A stretch of 51,484 bases of DNA. Source: Ilumatobacteraceae bacterium (lineage in GTDB: Bacteria; Actinomycetota; Acidimicrobiia; Acidimicrobiales; Ilumatobacteraceae). The position numbers and the translations under genes are program-made. This document shows positions 41,673 to 50,584 of this stretch, in pieces. The notes beneath the pieces are model-generated. The model was not told the origin of the DNA, did no database searches, and saw only the letters and a list, made by a program, of their open reading frames with translations. How positions within the stretch are numbered: the stretch's first letter is position 1; the number at the start of each line of letters is the position of its first letter. Location: positions 1 to 51,484 of the forward strand of contig JAOBWK010000110.1 of NCBI GenBank assembly GCA_025463305.1. The letters run 5' to 3'.

Positions 41673-42227
41673 ATGGCCGCGCTGTTGATTGTCATCGCCA
41701 TCGTCGTGCTGCTCGTGATCATCGGCGTCGTCATGTACAACGGCCTCATCCGCCGTCGGAACCAGGTCGAGAACGCCTGGGCCCAGATCGACGTCCAGCT
41801 CAAGCGCCGCATCGACCTCATCCCCAACCTCGTCGAGACCGTCAAGGCCTACGCCGCCCACGAGAAGACCACGCTCGATGCGGTCATCCAGGCCCGCAAC
41901 TCGGCCATCGCCGCCCCAGCCACACCGGGTGCCCAGGCGGAAGCCGACGGCGCCATCACCGGTGCGCTGCGCCAGGTCTTCGCACTCAGCGAGTCGTACC
42001 CCGACCTCAAGGCCAATCAGAACTTCCTCGCCCTGCAGGAGGAGCTGACGGCCACCGAAGGCCGGGTCGGCTACGCCCGCCAGTTCTACAACGACACCGT
42101 CCTCGGCTACAACAACAAGCTGCAGACGTTCCCCACTGTCATCTTCGCGAACATGATGCACTTCCAGAAGCGCGAGTACTTCGAGGCCGACGCCACCGCG
42201 CGAGAGGTCCCGAAGGTGCAGTTCTGA
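41673..42227 (+). CDS. lemA: LemA family membrane protein
   Basis: 184 residues: one N-terminal helix (about 3-23), then YNGLIRRRNQVENAWAQIDV, LKRRIDLIPNLVETVKAYA, and YPDLKANQNFLALQEELTAT, the LemA signature. The bulk forms a helical bundle, probably outside. AAGGAGGATCA sits just before the ATG. It precedes htpX by 47 bp, a common pairing of unknown mechanism. Confidence 0.93.
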   Translation: MAALLIVIAIVVLLVIIGVVMYNGLIRRRNQVENAWAQIDVQLKRRIDLIPNLVETVKAYAAHEKTTLDAVIQARNSAIAAPATPGAQAEADGAITGALRQVFALSESYPDLKANQNFLALQEELTATEGRVGYARQFYNDTVLGYNNKLQTFPTVIFANMMHFQKREYFEADATAREVPKVQF

Positions 42228-42274
42228 GCGGTCCCGCTGCCGGCGCCGTGCGCCGATAGCCACACCTCACCACC

Positions 42275-43180
42275 ATGTTCGAACAGATTCGTGCCAACAA
42301 ACGCAAGAGTGTCGCGCTCATCGCCGGCTTCGTGCTCCTCCTCGTCCTCGTCGGCGCCGCCATCGGTGTGCTCATCGGCTACGGCATCGCCGGGACCATC
42401 GTCGCCCTCCTCATCGCCGGCAGCTTCGCGGCGATGTCGTACTGGAAGTCCGACGCCATCGCCCTCAGGGTCAGCCGGGCCTACCCGGCCGACCCCGAGC
42501 AGTACCGCCGCCTGCACAACCTCGTCGAGGGGCTGTGCATCGCCAGTGGTCTGCCCAAGCCGGGCGTCTACATCGTCGACGATCCAGCGCCCAACGCCTT
42601 CTCCACCGGGCGCGACCCCAAGCACGCCGCGATCGCAGTCACCACCGGGTTGCTCGACAAGATGAACCGGGTCGAGCTCGAAGGGGTGCTCGCCCACGAG
42701 CTCTCGCACGTGCGCAACTACGACATCCTCGTCTCCACGCTCACCGTCACGCTCGTCGGCTCGATCGCGATCCTCACCGACCTCGGGATCCGGATGATGT
42801 GGTGGAACGGTGGCCGCGTCCGCCGCTCCGGCGACCGCAACGACTCCGGCAACCCGCTCGCGCTGATCGGGTTCGCCCTGTTGATCTTCTCGCCGATCAT
42901 CGCCAAGCTGATGCAGGCGGCCGTCAGCCGCAAGCGCGAGACCCTCGCCGACGTGTCGGCGTGCCAGATGACCCGCTATCCGCCGGGCCTGATCTCGGCG
43001 CTCGAGAAGCTGCGCGACGACACCACCGTCACCCACTCGTCCACCACCGCCACGGCGCACATGTGGATCGAGCAGCCGATGTCCGGCGTGGCCGACAAGG
43101 GTCGGCTCGGCAAGCTCCACCAGATGTTCGACACCCACCCGCCGCTCGAAGAGCGCATCGAGCTGCTCCGCGAGCTCTGA
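42275..43180 (+). CDS. htpX: HtpX-like M48 membrane metalloprotease
   Basis: 301 residues. Two membrane helices (about 12-33 and 37-54) are followed by the zinc site His141-Glu142-x2-His145 in VLAHELSHVRNYD, another helical pair (about 155-170 and 195-215), and the third ligand Glu in SRKRETLADVSA. HtpX degrades damaged membrane proteins. It is cotranscribed with lemA and with the DUF3048 lipoprotein gene 2 bp downstream. Confidence 0.92.
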   Translation: MFEQIRANKRKSVALIAGFVLLLVLVGAAIGVLIGYGIAGTIVALLIAGSFAAMSYWKSDAIALRVSRAYPADPEQYRRLHNLVEGLCIASGLPKPGVYIVDDPAPNAFSTGRDPKHAAIAVTTGLLDKMNRVELEGVLAHELSHVRNYDILVSTLTVTLVGSIAILTDLGIRMMWWNGGRVRRSGDRNDSGNPLALIGFALLIFSPIIAKLMQAAVSRKRETLADVSACQMTRYPPGLISALEKLRDDTTVTHSSTTATAHMWIEQPMSGVADKGRLGKLHQMFDTHPPLEERIELLREL

Positions 43181-43182
43181 CC

Positions 43183-44358
43183 GTGACACCGGCCCGTTCG
43201 ACCACGGCCCGCGCGGCGCCCCGCCGGCGGCTGATGGCGCTCGGTGTGGCCGGCGGGCTGTTCGCCGCCGGCTGCAGCCGTGACACGACGACGACGTCGC
43301 CGACGTCGGTGCCCGGGACGGTCTCGTCGATCACCGCGGTGCCGACCACGCCGACCACCGCCACGACGCCCACCACCACCGGTTCCACCGACGTGACCGA
43401 GCCGTCGTCCGAGCCGGTCGCCACCTCGACCACGGTGCCGAACGTCCCCACCTACCCGCTCACGGGCCTGCCGATCTCCGACGCCTCCACCGCCGGCCGT
43501 CCGGCGCTGGTGGTCAAGATCGACAACCATCCAGACGCCCGTCCGCAGCGAGGGCTCAACGAGGCCGACATGGTCTACGAGGAGAACGTCGAGCAGCTCA
43601 CCCGCTTCGCCGCAGTGTTCCAGAGCGGCAGCACCGACACCGTCGGTCCCATCCGCTCGGGACGTACCCAGGACGTGGACCTGCTCGGCTCGTTGAACAA
43701 GCCGATCTTCGCCTGGAGCGGTGGCAACGCCAAGGTCAGCGCCGCGATCGGCGCGAGCGACCTCGTCGCGGTGAACGAGACCAAGGCCGGCAAGGCGATG
43801 TTCCGCGATCACAGCCGCGCGGCGCCGCACAACCTCTACGGCACGGTGGCCGCGCTCTACGGCTTCGCGCCGGCCGGCGCCACACCACCGGCTCAGCAGT
43901 TCCTGTACCGCCCGGCCGGTGCGTTTCCGGCCGGCGATGCGGCCGACGGCGTGAAGGTGTCGATGGACAACGCCCGCGTGCACTGGCAGTGGGATGCCAC
44001 CTCGGGCCGGTACCTGCGCTTCACCGACGACCAGGTGCACACCGACGCCGTCGACGGCGCGCAGGTGTGGACGAACAACGTCGTCGTGGTGGAGGTGGTC
44101 TACAAGCCCAGCCCGGCCGACGAGCACAGCCCGGAGGCGCAGACCATCGGCTACGGCGTGGCCTGGGTGTTCAGCGGCGGCACGGCCGTCAAGGGCTCCT
44201 GGTCGCGCGCCGACCGCACTCAGCCGTTCACCCTGCTCGACGCCGCCGGTGACCCCGTGCTGCTGACCCCCGGCCACACGTTCATCGAGCTGTCGCGCAG
44301 TGGCAAGACCGCCGTCATCGCGCGCGGTGCCGACCCCCGATCCGTCGCCTACCCCTGA
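43183..44358 (+). CDS. DUF3048 (YerB-like) lipoprotein
   Basis: 391 residues. A twin-basic N-terminus (APRRRLM) and lipobox LFAAGCS (Cys31) precede a Thr/Pro-rich linker (about 33-88). The DUF3048 pair follows: TYPLTGLPISDAS, RPALVVKIDNHPDARPQRGL, DTVGPIRSGRTQDVDLL and, late, GYGVAWVFSGGTAVKGSWSR. It is exposed on the outer membrane face; function unknown beyond the YerB family. GTG 43183 follows the htpX stop by 2 bp. Confidence 0.85.
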   Translation: MTPARSTTARAAPRRRLMALGVAGGLFAAGCSRDTTTTSPTSVPGTVSSITAVPTTPTTATTPTTTGSTDVTEPSSEPVATSTTVPNVPTYPLTGLPISDASTAGRPALVVKIDNHPDARPQRGLNEADMVYEENVEQLTRFAAVFQSGSTDTVGPIRSGRTQDVDLLGSLNKPIFAWSGGNAKVSAAIGASDLVAVNETKAGKAMFRDHSRAAPHNLYGTVAALYGFAPAGATPPAQQFLYRPAGAFPAGDAADGVKVSMDNARVHWQWDATSGRYLRFTDDQVHTDAVDGAQVWTNNVVVVEVVYKPSPADEHSPEAQTIGYGVAWVFSGGTAVKGSWSRADRTQPFTLLDAAGDPVLLTPGHTFIELSRSGKTAVIARGADPRSVAYP

Positions 44359-44414
44359 ACCCGACGGCGCCCTGGTCAGCGGTAAAGAATCGACAGAGCA
44401 GGGCCCGAAGTCGG

Positions 44415-44420
44415 TACGAT
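44415..44420 (+). promoter_or_regulatory. -10 box, near-leaderless, for pdxS
   Basis: TACGAT ends 7 nt before ATG 44428; TCGACA (44390-44395) is a possible -35 at a long 19-bp spacing. Confidence 0.5.
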
Positions 44421-44427
44421 CGAACCC

Positions 44428-45327
44428 ATGAGCTCTGTCGAATCGTCTCCTGCGCGGGCCACCGGCACGTACCCCGTCAAGCGTGGACTTGCCGAGATGT
44501 TGAAGGGCGGCGTCATCATGGACGTCGTCACACCGGAGCAGGCCAAGATCGCCGAGGACGCCGGCGCGTGCGCCGTCATGGCACTCGAGCGGGTTCCCGC
44601 CGACATCCGCCGTGACGGGGGTGTGTCGCGCATGAGCGATCCGGAGATGATCGACGGCATCCAGGCCGCGGTCTCCATCCCGGTCATGGCCAAGGTGCGC
44701 ATCGGCCACTTCGTCGAGGCCCAGATCCTCGAAGCCCTCGGGGTCGACTTCATCGACGAGAGCGAAGTCCTCACGCCCGCCGACGAGACCCACCACATCG
44801 ACAAGTACCAGTTCTCCGTGCCGTTCGTGTGCGGCGCCACCAACCTCGGTGAGGCACTGCGCCGCATCTCCGAGGGCGCGTGCATGATCCGCTCGAAGGG
44901 CGAGGCCGGCACCGGCAACATCGTCGAGGCCGTGCGCCACCTGCGTTCCATCCTCGGCGACATCCGCAAGGTCACCCAGGCCGATTCGGCCGAGCAGTTC
45001 GAGTGGGCCAAGCGCCTCCAGGCCCCGCTGCCGCTCGTCCAGGAGATCGCCGAGACGGGCAAGCTCCCGGTGCCGTTGTTCTGCGCCGGCGGCATCGCCA
45101 CCCCGGCCGACGCCGCGCTCGCGATGCAGCTCGGCGCCGAAGCCGTGTTCGTCGGCTCGGGCATCTTCAAGAGCGACGATCCCTCGCCGCGGGCGAAGGC
45201 CATCGTCGAGGCCACCACCCACTTCCGCGATGCGCACATCCTCGCCAAGGTCAGTCGTGGCCTCGGTGCCCCGATGACCGGCATCGGGATGGACGATCAC
45301 ACCAAGTTCGCCGAGCGCGGCTGGTAG
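44428..45327 (+). CDS. pdxS: pyridoxal 5'-phosphate synthase, PdxS subunit
   Basis: 299 residues of a TIM barrel: [77 protein letters not shown] and the end [15 protein letters not shown]. The family's catalytic lysines lie in MAKVRIGH and RSKGEAG. It builds PLP from ribose 5-phosphate, glyceraldehyde 3-phosphate and ammonia supplied by PdxT. It leads pdxT and yebC. Confidence 0.97.
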   Translation: MSSVESSPARATGTYPVKRGLAEMLKGGVIMDVVTPEQAKIAEDAGACAVMALERVPADIRRDGGVSRMSDPEMIDGIQAAVSIPVMAKVRIGHFVEAQILEALGVDFIDESEVLTPADETHHIDKYQFSVPFVCGATNLGEALRRISEGACMIRSKGEAGTGNIVEAVRHLRSILGDIRKVTQADSAEQFEWAKRLQAPLPLVQEIAETGKLPVPLFCAGGIATPADAALAMQLGAEAVFVGSGIFKSDDPSPRAKAIVEATTHFRDAHILAKVSRGLGAPMTGIGMDDHTKFAERGW

Positions 45328-45361
45328 TCCGCTCCCATGCGCGAGAACGTGGAGCCTCCGG

Positions 45362-45934
45362 GTGAAGCCGGTGATCGGGGTCCTGGCACTGCAGGGCGCG
45401 TTCGCCGCGCACCAGACCGCGCTGGAGTCCAGCGGGGCTGAGACGCGCCAGGTCCGCGTTCCGGCCGATCTCGACGGGCTCGACGGGCTGGTCATGCCGG
45501 GCGGCGAGAGCACGACGATGTCGCGGCTGCTCACCACGTCCGGCCTGTTCGATCCGCTGGCCGAGCGCATCGACGACGGTCTCGCCGTGTTCGGCACGTG
45601 CGCGGGGATGATCCTGCTCGCCGCCGAAGTGCTCGACGGTCGTCCGGACCAGCGCAGCTTCGCGGCCATCGACATCGCCGTGCGCCGCAACGGCTACGGC
45701 CGCCAGGTCGACAGCTTCGAGGCCGACATCGCTGTCGGCACGTTCGACCCGCCGTTGCACGCCGTGTTCATCCGCGCTCCGAAGGTGGTGTCCACCGGTG
45801 CGTCGGTCACGGTGCTGGCCGAGCACGATGGTGTTCCGGTCCTCGCGAAATCAGGCAGGATGTTCGTCGCATCGTTCCATCCCGAACTCACCCCGGACCA
45901 CCGACTCCACTCGCTGTTCCTCCAGGAGGTCTAG
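45362..45934 (+). CDS. pdxT: PLP synthase glutaminase subunit PdxT
   Basis: 190 residues: IGVLALQGAFAAHQTALES, VMPGGESTTMSRLL, nucleophile Cys in VFGTCAGMILLA and the His-x-Glu pair in SFHPELTPDHRLH complete the class I glutaminase triad. It feeds ammonia to PdxS. The GTG start follows pdxS by 34 bp. AGGAGG for yebC (45924-45929) lies within its last codons. Confidence 0.96.
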   Translation: MKPVIGVLALQGAFAAHQTALESSGAETRQVRVPADLDGLDGLVMPGGESTTMSRLLTTSGLFDPLAERIDDGLAVFGTCAGMILLAAEVLDGRPDQRSFAAIDIAVRRNGYGRQVDSFEADIAVGTFDPPLHAVFIRAPKVVSTGASVTVLAEHDGVPVLAKSGRMFVASFHPELTPDHRLHSLFLQEV

Positions 45935-45940
45935 AAAGCC

Positions 45941-46690
45941 ATGTCAGGTCACTCCAAATGGGCCACGATCAAGCACCAGAAGGGTGCCAAGGACGCGAAG
46001 CGCGGCAAGCTGTTCGCCAAGCTGGCCCGCCAGATCGAGGTGGCTGCTCGCGCCGGCGGTGCCGACCCCGGCAGCAACGCCGCACTGCGCACGGCCATCC
46101 TCAAGGCCAAGGGCGGGCAGATGACGAACGAGGCCATCGACCGCGCCGTCAAGCGCGGCAGCGGCACCGATGACGGTGGCACCTACGAGGCCATCATGTA
46201 CGAGGGCTACGCACCCGGCGGCGTGGCGATGATGGTCGACACGCTCACGGACAACCGCAACCGCACCGGCGCGAACGTGCGGATCATCTTCTCCAAGCTC
46301 GGTGGCAGCATGGCCGAGCCCGGTGCGGTGAGCTGGCAGTTCAGCCGCAAGGGCGTGATCATGATCGACGGAGCGGTCGACGAGGACGAGCTGATGCTGG
46401 CCGCGCTCGACGCCGGCGCCGACGACGTGGCCCGCGATGGCGACGACTGGCGTGTGCTGTGTCCGCCGAACCACGTGTACGACCTGCAGAGCGCGCTGGA
46501 GGCGGCCGGCATCTCGGTGCGTTCGGCGGAGAGCACGATGGTGTCGTCGCTCGACGTGGAGGTCACCGACGTCGCCGACGCCAAGAAGATCCTGCGCATC
46601 ATGGATGCGCTCGAGGACGACGACGACGTGCAGGACGTGTACAGCAACTTCGACATCTCCGATGAGTTGATGGAAGTTGCCGGCGAGTGA
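45941..46690 (+). CDS. yebC: YebC/PmpR family regulator or translation factor
   Basis: 249 residues: MSGHSKWATIKHQKGAKDAK, GADPGSNAALRTAILKAKGG, YEGYAPGGVAMMVDTLTDNR, and NRTGANVRIIFSKLGGSMAE. Family members regulate transcription or assist ribosomes at polyproline. The stop overlaps the following peroxiredoxin gene (GTGA), and ruvCAB follow further down, as in other actinobacteria. Confidence 0.96.
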   Translation: MSGHSKWATIKHQKGAKDAKRGKLFAKLARQIEVAARAGGADPGSNAALRTAILKAKGGQMTNEAIDRAVKRGSGTDDGGTYEAIMYEGYAPGGVAMMVDTLTDNRNRTGANVRIIFSKLGGSMAEPGAVSWQFSRKGVIMIDGAVDEDELMLAALDAGADDVARDGDDWRVLCPPNHVYDLQSALEAAGISVRSAESTMVSSLDVEVTDVADAKKILRIMDALEDDDDVQDVYSNFDISDELMEVAGE

Positions 46691-47142
46691 GCGTCGGTGT
46701 CGGCGATCGGGCTCCTGAGTTCACGCTGCCCGGCAGCGGTGGGTCGACGCACTCGCTGAAGGACTACCGCGGACATCCGGTGGTCATCGTCTTCTACCCC
46801 GGCGACGACACGCCCGTGTGCACCAAGCAGCTGAACAGCTACAACAACGACCTCTCCGAGTTCGAGGGCGTCGGCGCGCAGATCCTCGCGGTCTCCGCCC
46901 AGGACGTGGCCAGCCACGACAAGTTCAGCGGCAAGCACGGCTTCGGATTCCCGCTGCTCGCCGACACCGACAAGGCCGTCGCCGCGCTCTACGGGACGCT
47001 CGGCCCGCTGGGCTTCCCGCGCCGCAGCGTCTTCGTCGTCGACGCCGACGGCGTCATCCGCTACGCCCACCGCGCCATCGCCGGGCTCACGTTCCGTCCC
47101 GTCAGCGAGCTCGTCCAAGCGGTGAAGAACGCCTCGCGCTGA
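46687..47142 (+). CDS. Bcp/AhpC-type peroxiredoxin with a single Cys
   Basis: 151 residues: VGDRAPEFTLPGSGG, HPVVIVFYPGDDTPVCTKQL and RRSVFVVDADGVIRYAHRA. The peroxidatic Cys45 is the only cysteine; the resolving Cys found 5 residues later in typical Bcp is absent (Asn here). It would thus act as a 1-Cys enzyme and need an external thiol. It is translationally coupled to yebC. Confidence 0.88.
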   Translation: MSVGVGDRAPEFTLPGSGGSTHSLKDYRGHPVVIVFYPGDDTPVCTKQLNSYNNDLSEFEGVGAQILAVSAQDVASHDKFSGKHGFGFPLLADTDKAVAALYGTLGPLGFPRRSVFVVDADGVIRYAHRAIAGLTFRPVSELVQAVKNASR

Positions 47143-47217
47143 ACTCCTCGGATTGGCTCGGATCGGATCTGTCACGAACGACCTCGACCGGTCGTCGAGC
47201 TGAGTGGAGGTTCGCAC

Positions 47218-48498
47218 ATGACTCACTCACCTGATCCCGACATCGTGGTCGTCGGCGCCGGCATCGCCGGGCTCGTCGCCGCCGTCACCGCCGCCGAGGG
47301 TGGTGCCCGCGTCGTCCTCGTCGAGTCGAACTCGCCCGGTGGGCGGGCCAAGACCGTCGAGCGCGAGGGCTACCGGTACAACGTCGGCCCGCACGCGTTG
47401 TACCTCGGCGGCCACCTGCTGCCGTACCTCGCGACGCGTGGACTCGCGCCGTCGGGCGGACTGCCCGACACCAAGCACGTGCGCCTGCTGCGCGATGGCC
47501 GGCTGTGGGACCTCACCGCCAACCCGGTCGCGATCGCGCGCACCAAGCTGCTCGCGCCGCGCAGCCGGGCACGGATCCTGACGCTGATGGCCCGCCTGCC
47601 GAGGATGGACACGGCGCCGTTCGTCGGCACCAGCTGGGCCGAGTGGCTCGGCAACCAGCCCGCGGATGTGGCCGGCGTGGCCGCGATGTTCGTCCGCACC
47701 GGCAGCTACGTGAACGCGGCCGACACCTACGACGCCGGTGCCGCGCTGGATCAGTTCAAGCTCGCGCTGATCGGCGTCCGCTACCTCGACGGTGGCTGGC
47801 AGACCATGGTCGACGCGATGCTCGCTCGGTTCGGTTCGCTCGGCGGGCAGCTCCTCGCGGACCGCACCGTGACGGCGGTCGGCGCCGACGGCGGTGTCGA
47901 GCTGGCGACGTCAGCGGGCCCACTGCGCGCTCGGGCGGCGATCCTCGCCGGCCTCGGTCCCGACGCGGTGGAGCGATTGATCGGCGCGCCGGTGGCCGGC
48001 CGGGCGAACCTCGGCGCGGCGGTGCACGCGTCGGCGCTCGATCTCGCCCTGCGCCGTCCGCACCCTGGGCTGGTGTTCGGCATCGACGAGCCGCTCTACC
48101 TGTCGCCGCACGCCCCGACCGCTCGGGTCGCCCCGAATGGTGGTGGCCTCGTGTCGATGCTGCGGTACGCGCCCGTCGGCGAGACCGATGGCCCCGATCC
48201 GGCGGCCGTCAAGGCCCGCTTCCACGCGCTCGCGACGATGGCTGGGCTGGACCACGACGACATCGTCCACGAGCGCTACCTGCACAGCCTGCTCGTGGCG
48301 AACGGACACCCGATCGCCGCCGGTGGCGGGTTGGCCGGGCGGCCATCGGTGGACGCGTCCGGGTTCGACGGCGTGTTCCTCGCCGGCGACTGGGTGGGTC
48401 CACGCTTCCAGCTCGCCGACGCTTCCTCGGCGAGTGGCGAAGCAGCCGCCGGGCAGGCGCTGGCCCACATCCGCAGGTCGACCCGTGTCGGCGTCTGA
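47218..48498 (+). CDS. FAD-dependent amine-oxidase/phytoene-desaturase-like oxidoreductase
   Basis: 426 residues: FAD motif IVVVGAGIAGLVAAVTAAEG (10-29), then VESNSPGGRAKTVEREGYRY, NVGPHALYLGG and a C-terminal FAD loop GVFLAGDWVGPRFQLADASS. The group includes phytoene desaturase and protoporphyrinogen oxidase; specific substrate residues were not recognised. It overlaps a SnoaL-type ECF sigma gene by 14 bp, which suggests that factor controls it. Confidence 0.82.
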   Translation: MTHSPDPDIVVVGAGIAGLVAAVTAAEGGARVVLVESNSPGGRAKTVEREGYRYNVGPHALYLGGHLLPYLATRGLAPSGGLPDTKHVRLLRDGRLWDLTANPVAIARTKLLAPRSRARILTLMARLPRMDTAPFVGTSWAEWLGNQPADVAGVAAMFVRTGSYVNAADTYDAGAALDQFKLALIGVRYLDGGWQTMVDAMLARFGSLGGQLLADRTVTAVGADGGVELATSAGPLRARAAILAGLGPDAVERLIGAPVAGRANLGAAVHASALDLALRRPHPGLVFGIDEPLYLSPHAPTARVAPNGGGLVSMLRYAPVGETDGPDPAAVKARFHALATMAGLDHDDIVHERYLHSLLVANGHPIAAGGGLAGRPSVDASGFDGVFLAGDWVGPRFQLADASSASGEAAAGQALAHIRRSTRVGV

Positions 48499-49387
48499 CG
48501 CGCTGTTCGCCGAGGAGCGGCCCCGCCTGGTGGGCCTGGCCTACCGCCTGCTCGGATCGCTGAGCGACGCCGAGGACGTGGTCCAGGAGGCGTGGGTGCG
48601 ATGGGACCGCACCGACCGGGCCGTGCTCGACAACCCGGCCGCCTGGCTCACCACCGTCGTCAGCCGGCTGGGCATCGACCGGCTGCGCTCGCGACGCCGT
48701 CACCAGACCGAGTACGTCGGACCGTGGCTGCCCGAGCCACTGGTGGCCGTCGACGACGATCCCGCCAGCGTCGCCGAGCTCAGCGACTCGTTGACCACGG
48801 CGTTCTTGGTGATGCTCGAACGGCTGTCACCGAACGAGCGGCTCGTGCTGCTGCTGGCCGACGTGTTCGACCAGCCGTTCGCGACGGTGGCCGAGGTCAT
48901 CGGCAAGTCCGAGGAGGCCACCCGCCAGATGGCCGTCCGGGCCCGGCGCAAGGTGCGGGTGGAGCAGGCGTTGCAGCCATCGGCCGCCAACCCGAACCGG
49001 TCCGATCAGCTGGCGATCGCCAACGAGTTCGTCGCCGCGCTGGTGCGCGGCGACGAGACCAGGGTTCGCGCCCTGCTCGGTGCCGACGTCGTGCTGGTGT
49101 CCGACGGGGGAGCGACGCGCCACGCTGCCCGCCGTCCCGTCATCGGGCCGGATCGGGTGTCCCGCTTCCTGCTGAACATCACCAAGCGGTACCTCACGAT
49201 CGAGGGCCACCGGGTGGGCCTCGTGTCGCGCTGGGTCAACGGCGCACCCGGCATCGTGATCTCGATCGACGACGAGCCGTACTGGGTGGGCGCGTTCGAC
49301 GTGCGCGACGGCCACGTCGACCGCTTCTTCGCGACACTGAACCCCGACAAGCTCACCGGCGTCGATCGGCTGATCGACCTCGTCTGA
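48485..49387 (+). CDS. ECF41-type sigma factor with SnoaL domain (SigJ-like)
   Basis: 300 residues. Region 2 (about 8-75: LVGLAYRLLGSLSDAEDVVQ) and region 4 (about 105-160: LSPNERLVLLLADVFDQPFA, then TVAEVIGKSEEATRQMAVRA) precede a SnoaL domain (about 172-300) with SDGGATRHAARRPVIG, the DGG motif typical of ECF41. In that group the C-terminal domain acts as built-in regulator. GTG 48485 lies inside the preceding oxidoreductase gene; ECF41 genes are often beside an oxidoreductase. Confidence 0.88.
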   Translation: MSASDALFAEERPRLVGLAYRLLGSLSDAEDVVQEAWVRWDRTDRAVLDNPAAWLTTVVSRLGIDRLRSRRRHQTEYVGPWLPEPLVAVDDDPASVAELSDSLTTAFLVMLERLSPNERLVLLLADVFDQPFATVAEVIGKSEEATRQMAVRARRKVRVEQALQPSAANPNRSDQLAIANEFVAALVRGDETRVRALLGADVVLVSDGGATRHAARRPVIGPDRVSRFLLNITKRYLTIEGHRVGLVSRWVNGAPGIVISIDDEPYWVGAFDVRDGHVDRFFATLNPDKLTGVDRLIDLV

Positions 49388-49428
49388 GAGCATCGGGCCG
49401 GGTCCACCCCGCGCACCGACCAGAGCGC

Positions 49429-49434
49429 TACGAT
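49429..49434 (+). promoter_or_regulatory. -10 box, near-leaderless, for ruvC
   Basis: TACGAT ends 8 nt before GTG 49443. Confidence 0.45.
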
Positions 49435-49442
49435 ACGAACCT

Positions 49443-49985
49443 GTGTTCGTGAAGCGTCCCGCCCAGGAGGGCCTCGTGGTCCTCGGCATCGACCCCGGCC
49501 TCACCCGCTGCGGGTTCGCCGCGGTGCAGTCGGCCGGCCCGGGCACCGCCGTGGCGCTGAGCATGGGGGTCATCCGCACGCCCGCCACCGACCCGCTGCC
49601 GAAGCGCCTGGCCGAGCTGCGCGCCGAGCTGGCCGAGCTGATCGACGAGTTCCGTCCCCACGTCGTCGCCGTCGAGCGGGTGTTCTTCCAGACCAACGTG
49701 CGCACCGCGATGAGCGTCGGGCAGGCCAGCGGCCTCGCCCTGGCCGAGGCTTGGGCATGCGGCTGCGAGGTCGTGCAGTACACCCCGAACGAGGTCAAGG
49801 GTGCCGTCGCCGGCTACGGCGCGGCCGACAAGATCCAGGTCCAGAAGATGGTCCAGGCCCGGCTCGGCCTGGCCTCGATCCCGAAGCCGCCCGATGCCGC
49901 CGATGCCGCAGCGCTCGCCCTGTGCCACCTCGCGATGGCGCCGATGAACCAACGCGTCGCTGCGGCCCTGGGAGCACGGCGGTGA
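49443..49985 (+). CDS. ruvC: Holliday junction resolvase RuvC
   Basis: 180 residues: GIDPGLTRCGFAAV (first Asp), VAVERVFFQTNVRTAMSVGQ (Glu), and DAADAAALALCHLA (two further Asp), the four-acid RuvC site. It cuts Holliday junctions drawn out by RuvAB. The stop overlaps ruvA (GTGA). Confidence 0.96.
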   Translation: MFVKRPAQEGLVVLGIDPGLTRCGFAAVQSAGPGTAVALSMGVIRTPATDPLPKRLAELRAELAELIDEFRPHVVAVERVFFQTNVRTAMSVGQASGLALAEAWACGCEVVQYTPNEVKGAVAGYGAADKIQVQKMVQARLGLASIPKPPDAADAAALALCHLAMAPMNQRVAAALGARR

Positions 49986-50584
49986 TCGGCTCGCTGCGCG
50001 GCAGCGTGCTCGAGCGCAACGCCGACAGCGAGGTGCTGCTCGAGGTCGCGGGCGTGGGCTACCTCGTCACGGTCACTCCGCGAACCCTCGCCGAGCTCGA
50101 GCCCGGAGCCACCGTGTTCCTGCACGTGCACCACCACATCCGCGAGGACACCCAGACCCTGTTCGGGTTCCTCAAGCGCGAGGAGCGGGCCACGTTCCAG
50201 GTCCTCATCGCCACCCACGGCGTCGGCCCGGCGCTGGCGATGGCCATCCTCGCCACCCACGCGCCGACGGCGCTGATCGACATCGTGGCCGGCAGCGATG
50301 TGGCGTCGCTGACCTTGGTGCCCGGTGTGGGCAAGAAGACTGCGGAGCGGCTGCTGATCGAGTTGAAGAGCCGGCTCAACCTGCCCATCCTCGATCCCAT
50401 GGGCACCGCGTCCGGTGCCGAACCGGGCGGCGGCTCCGCGCTGGCCGACGTGCGCGAGGCGCTGTACGGACTCGGCTACGGGCCAGAGGAAGTGCGCGAC
50501 ACGTTGCGCGACATGGTCGGCGGGCGCGACGCTGCCACCATGCTGCGCGAAGCGCTCCAACTGCTGGGGGCCCGACGTGCGTGA
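49982..50584 (+). CDS. ruvA: Holliday junction branch migration protein RuvA
   Basis: 200 residues: [22 protein letters not shown]-fold start, [20 protein letters not shown], helix-hairpin-helix segments around [15 protein letters not shown] and [20 protein letters not shown], and a C-terminal RuvB-binding domain [18 protein letters not shown]. Overlaps ruvB by 8 bp. Confidence 0.96.
   Translation: MIGSLRGSVLERNADSEVLLEVAGVGYLVTVTPRTLAELEPGATVFLHVHHHIREDTQTLFGFLKREERATFQVLIATHGVGPALAMAILATHAPTALIDIVAGSDVASLTLVPGVGKKTAERLLIELKSRLNLPILDPMGTASGAEPGGGSALADVREALYGLGYGPEEVRDTLRDMVGGRDAATMLREALQLLGARRA

Noticed and set aside
42976..45690. About 900-codon minus-strand frame opposite htpX, DUF3048 and pdxS
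   Set aside because: Antisense shadow of three clear genes.
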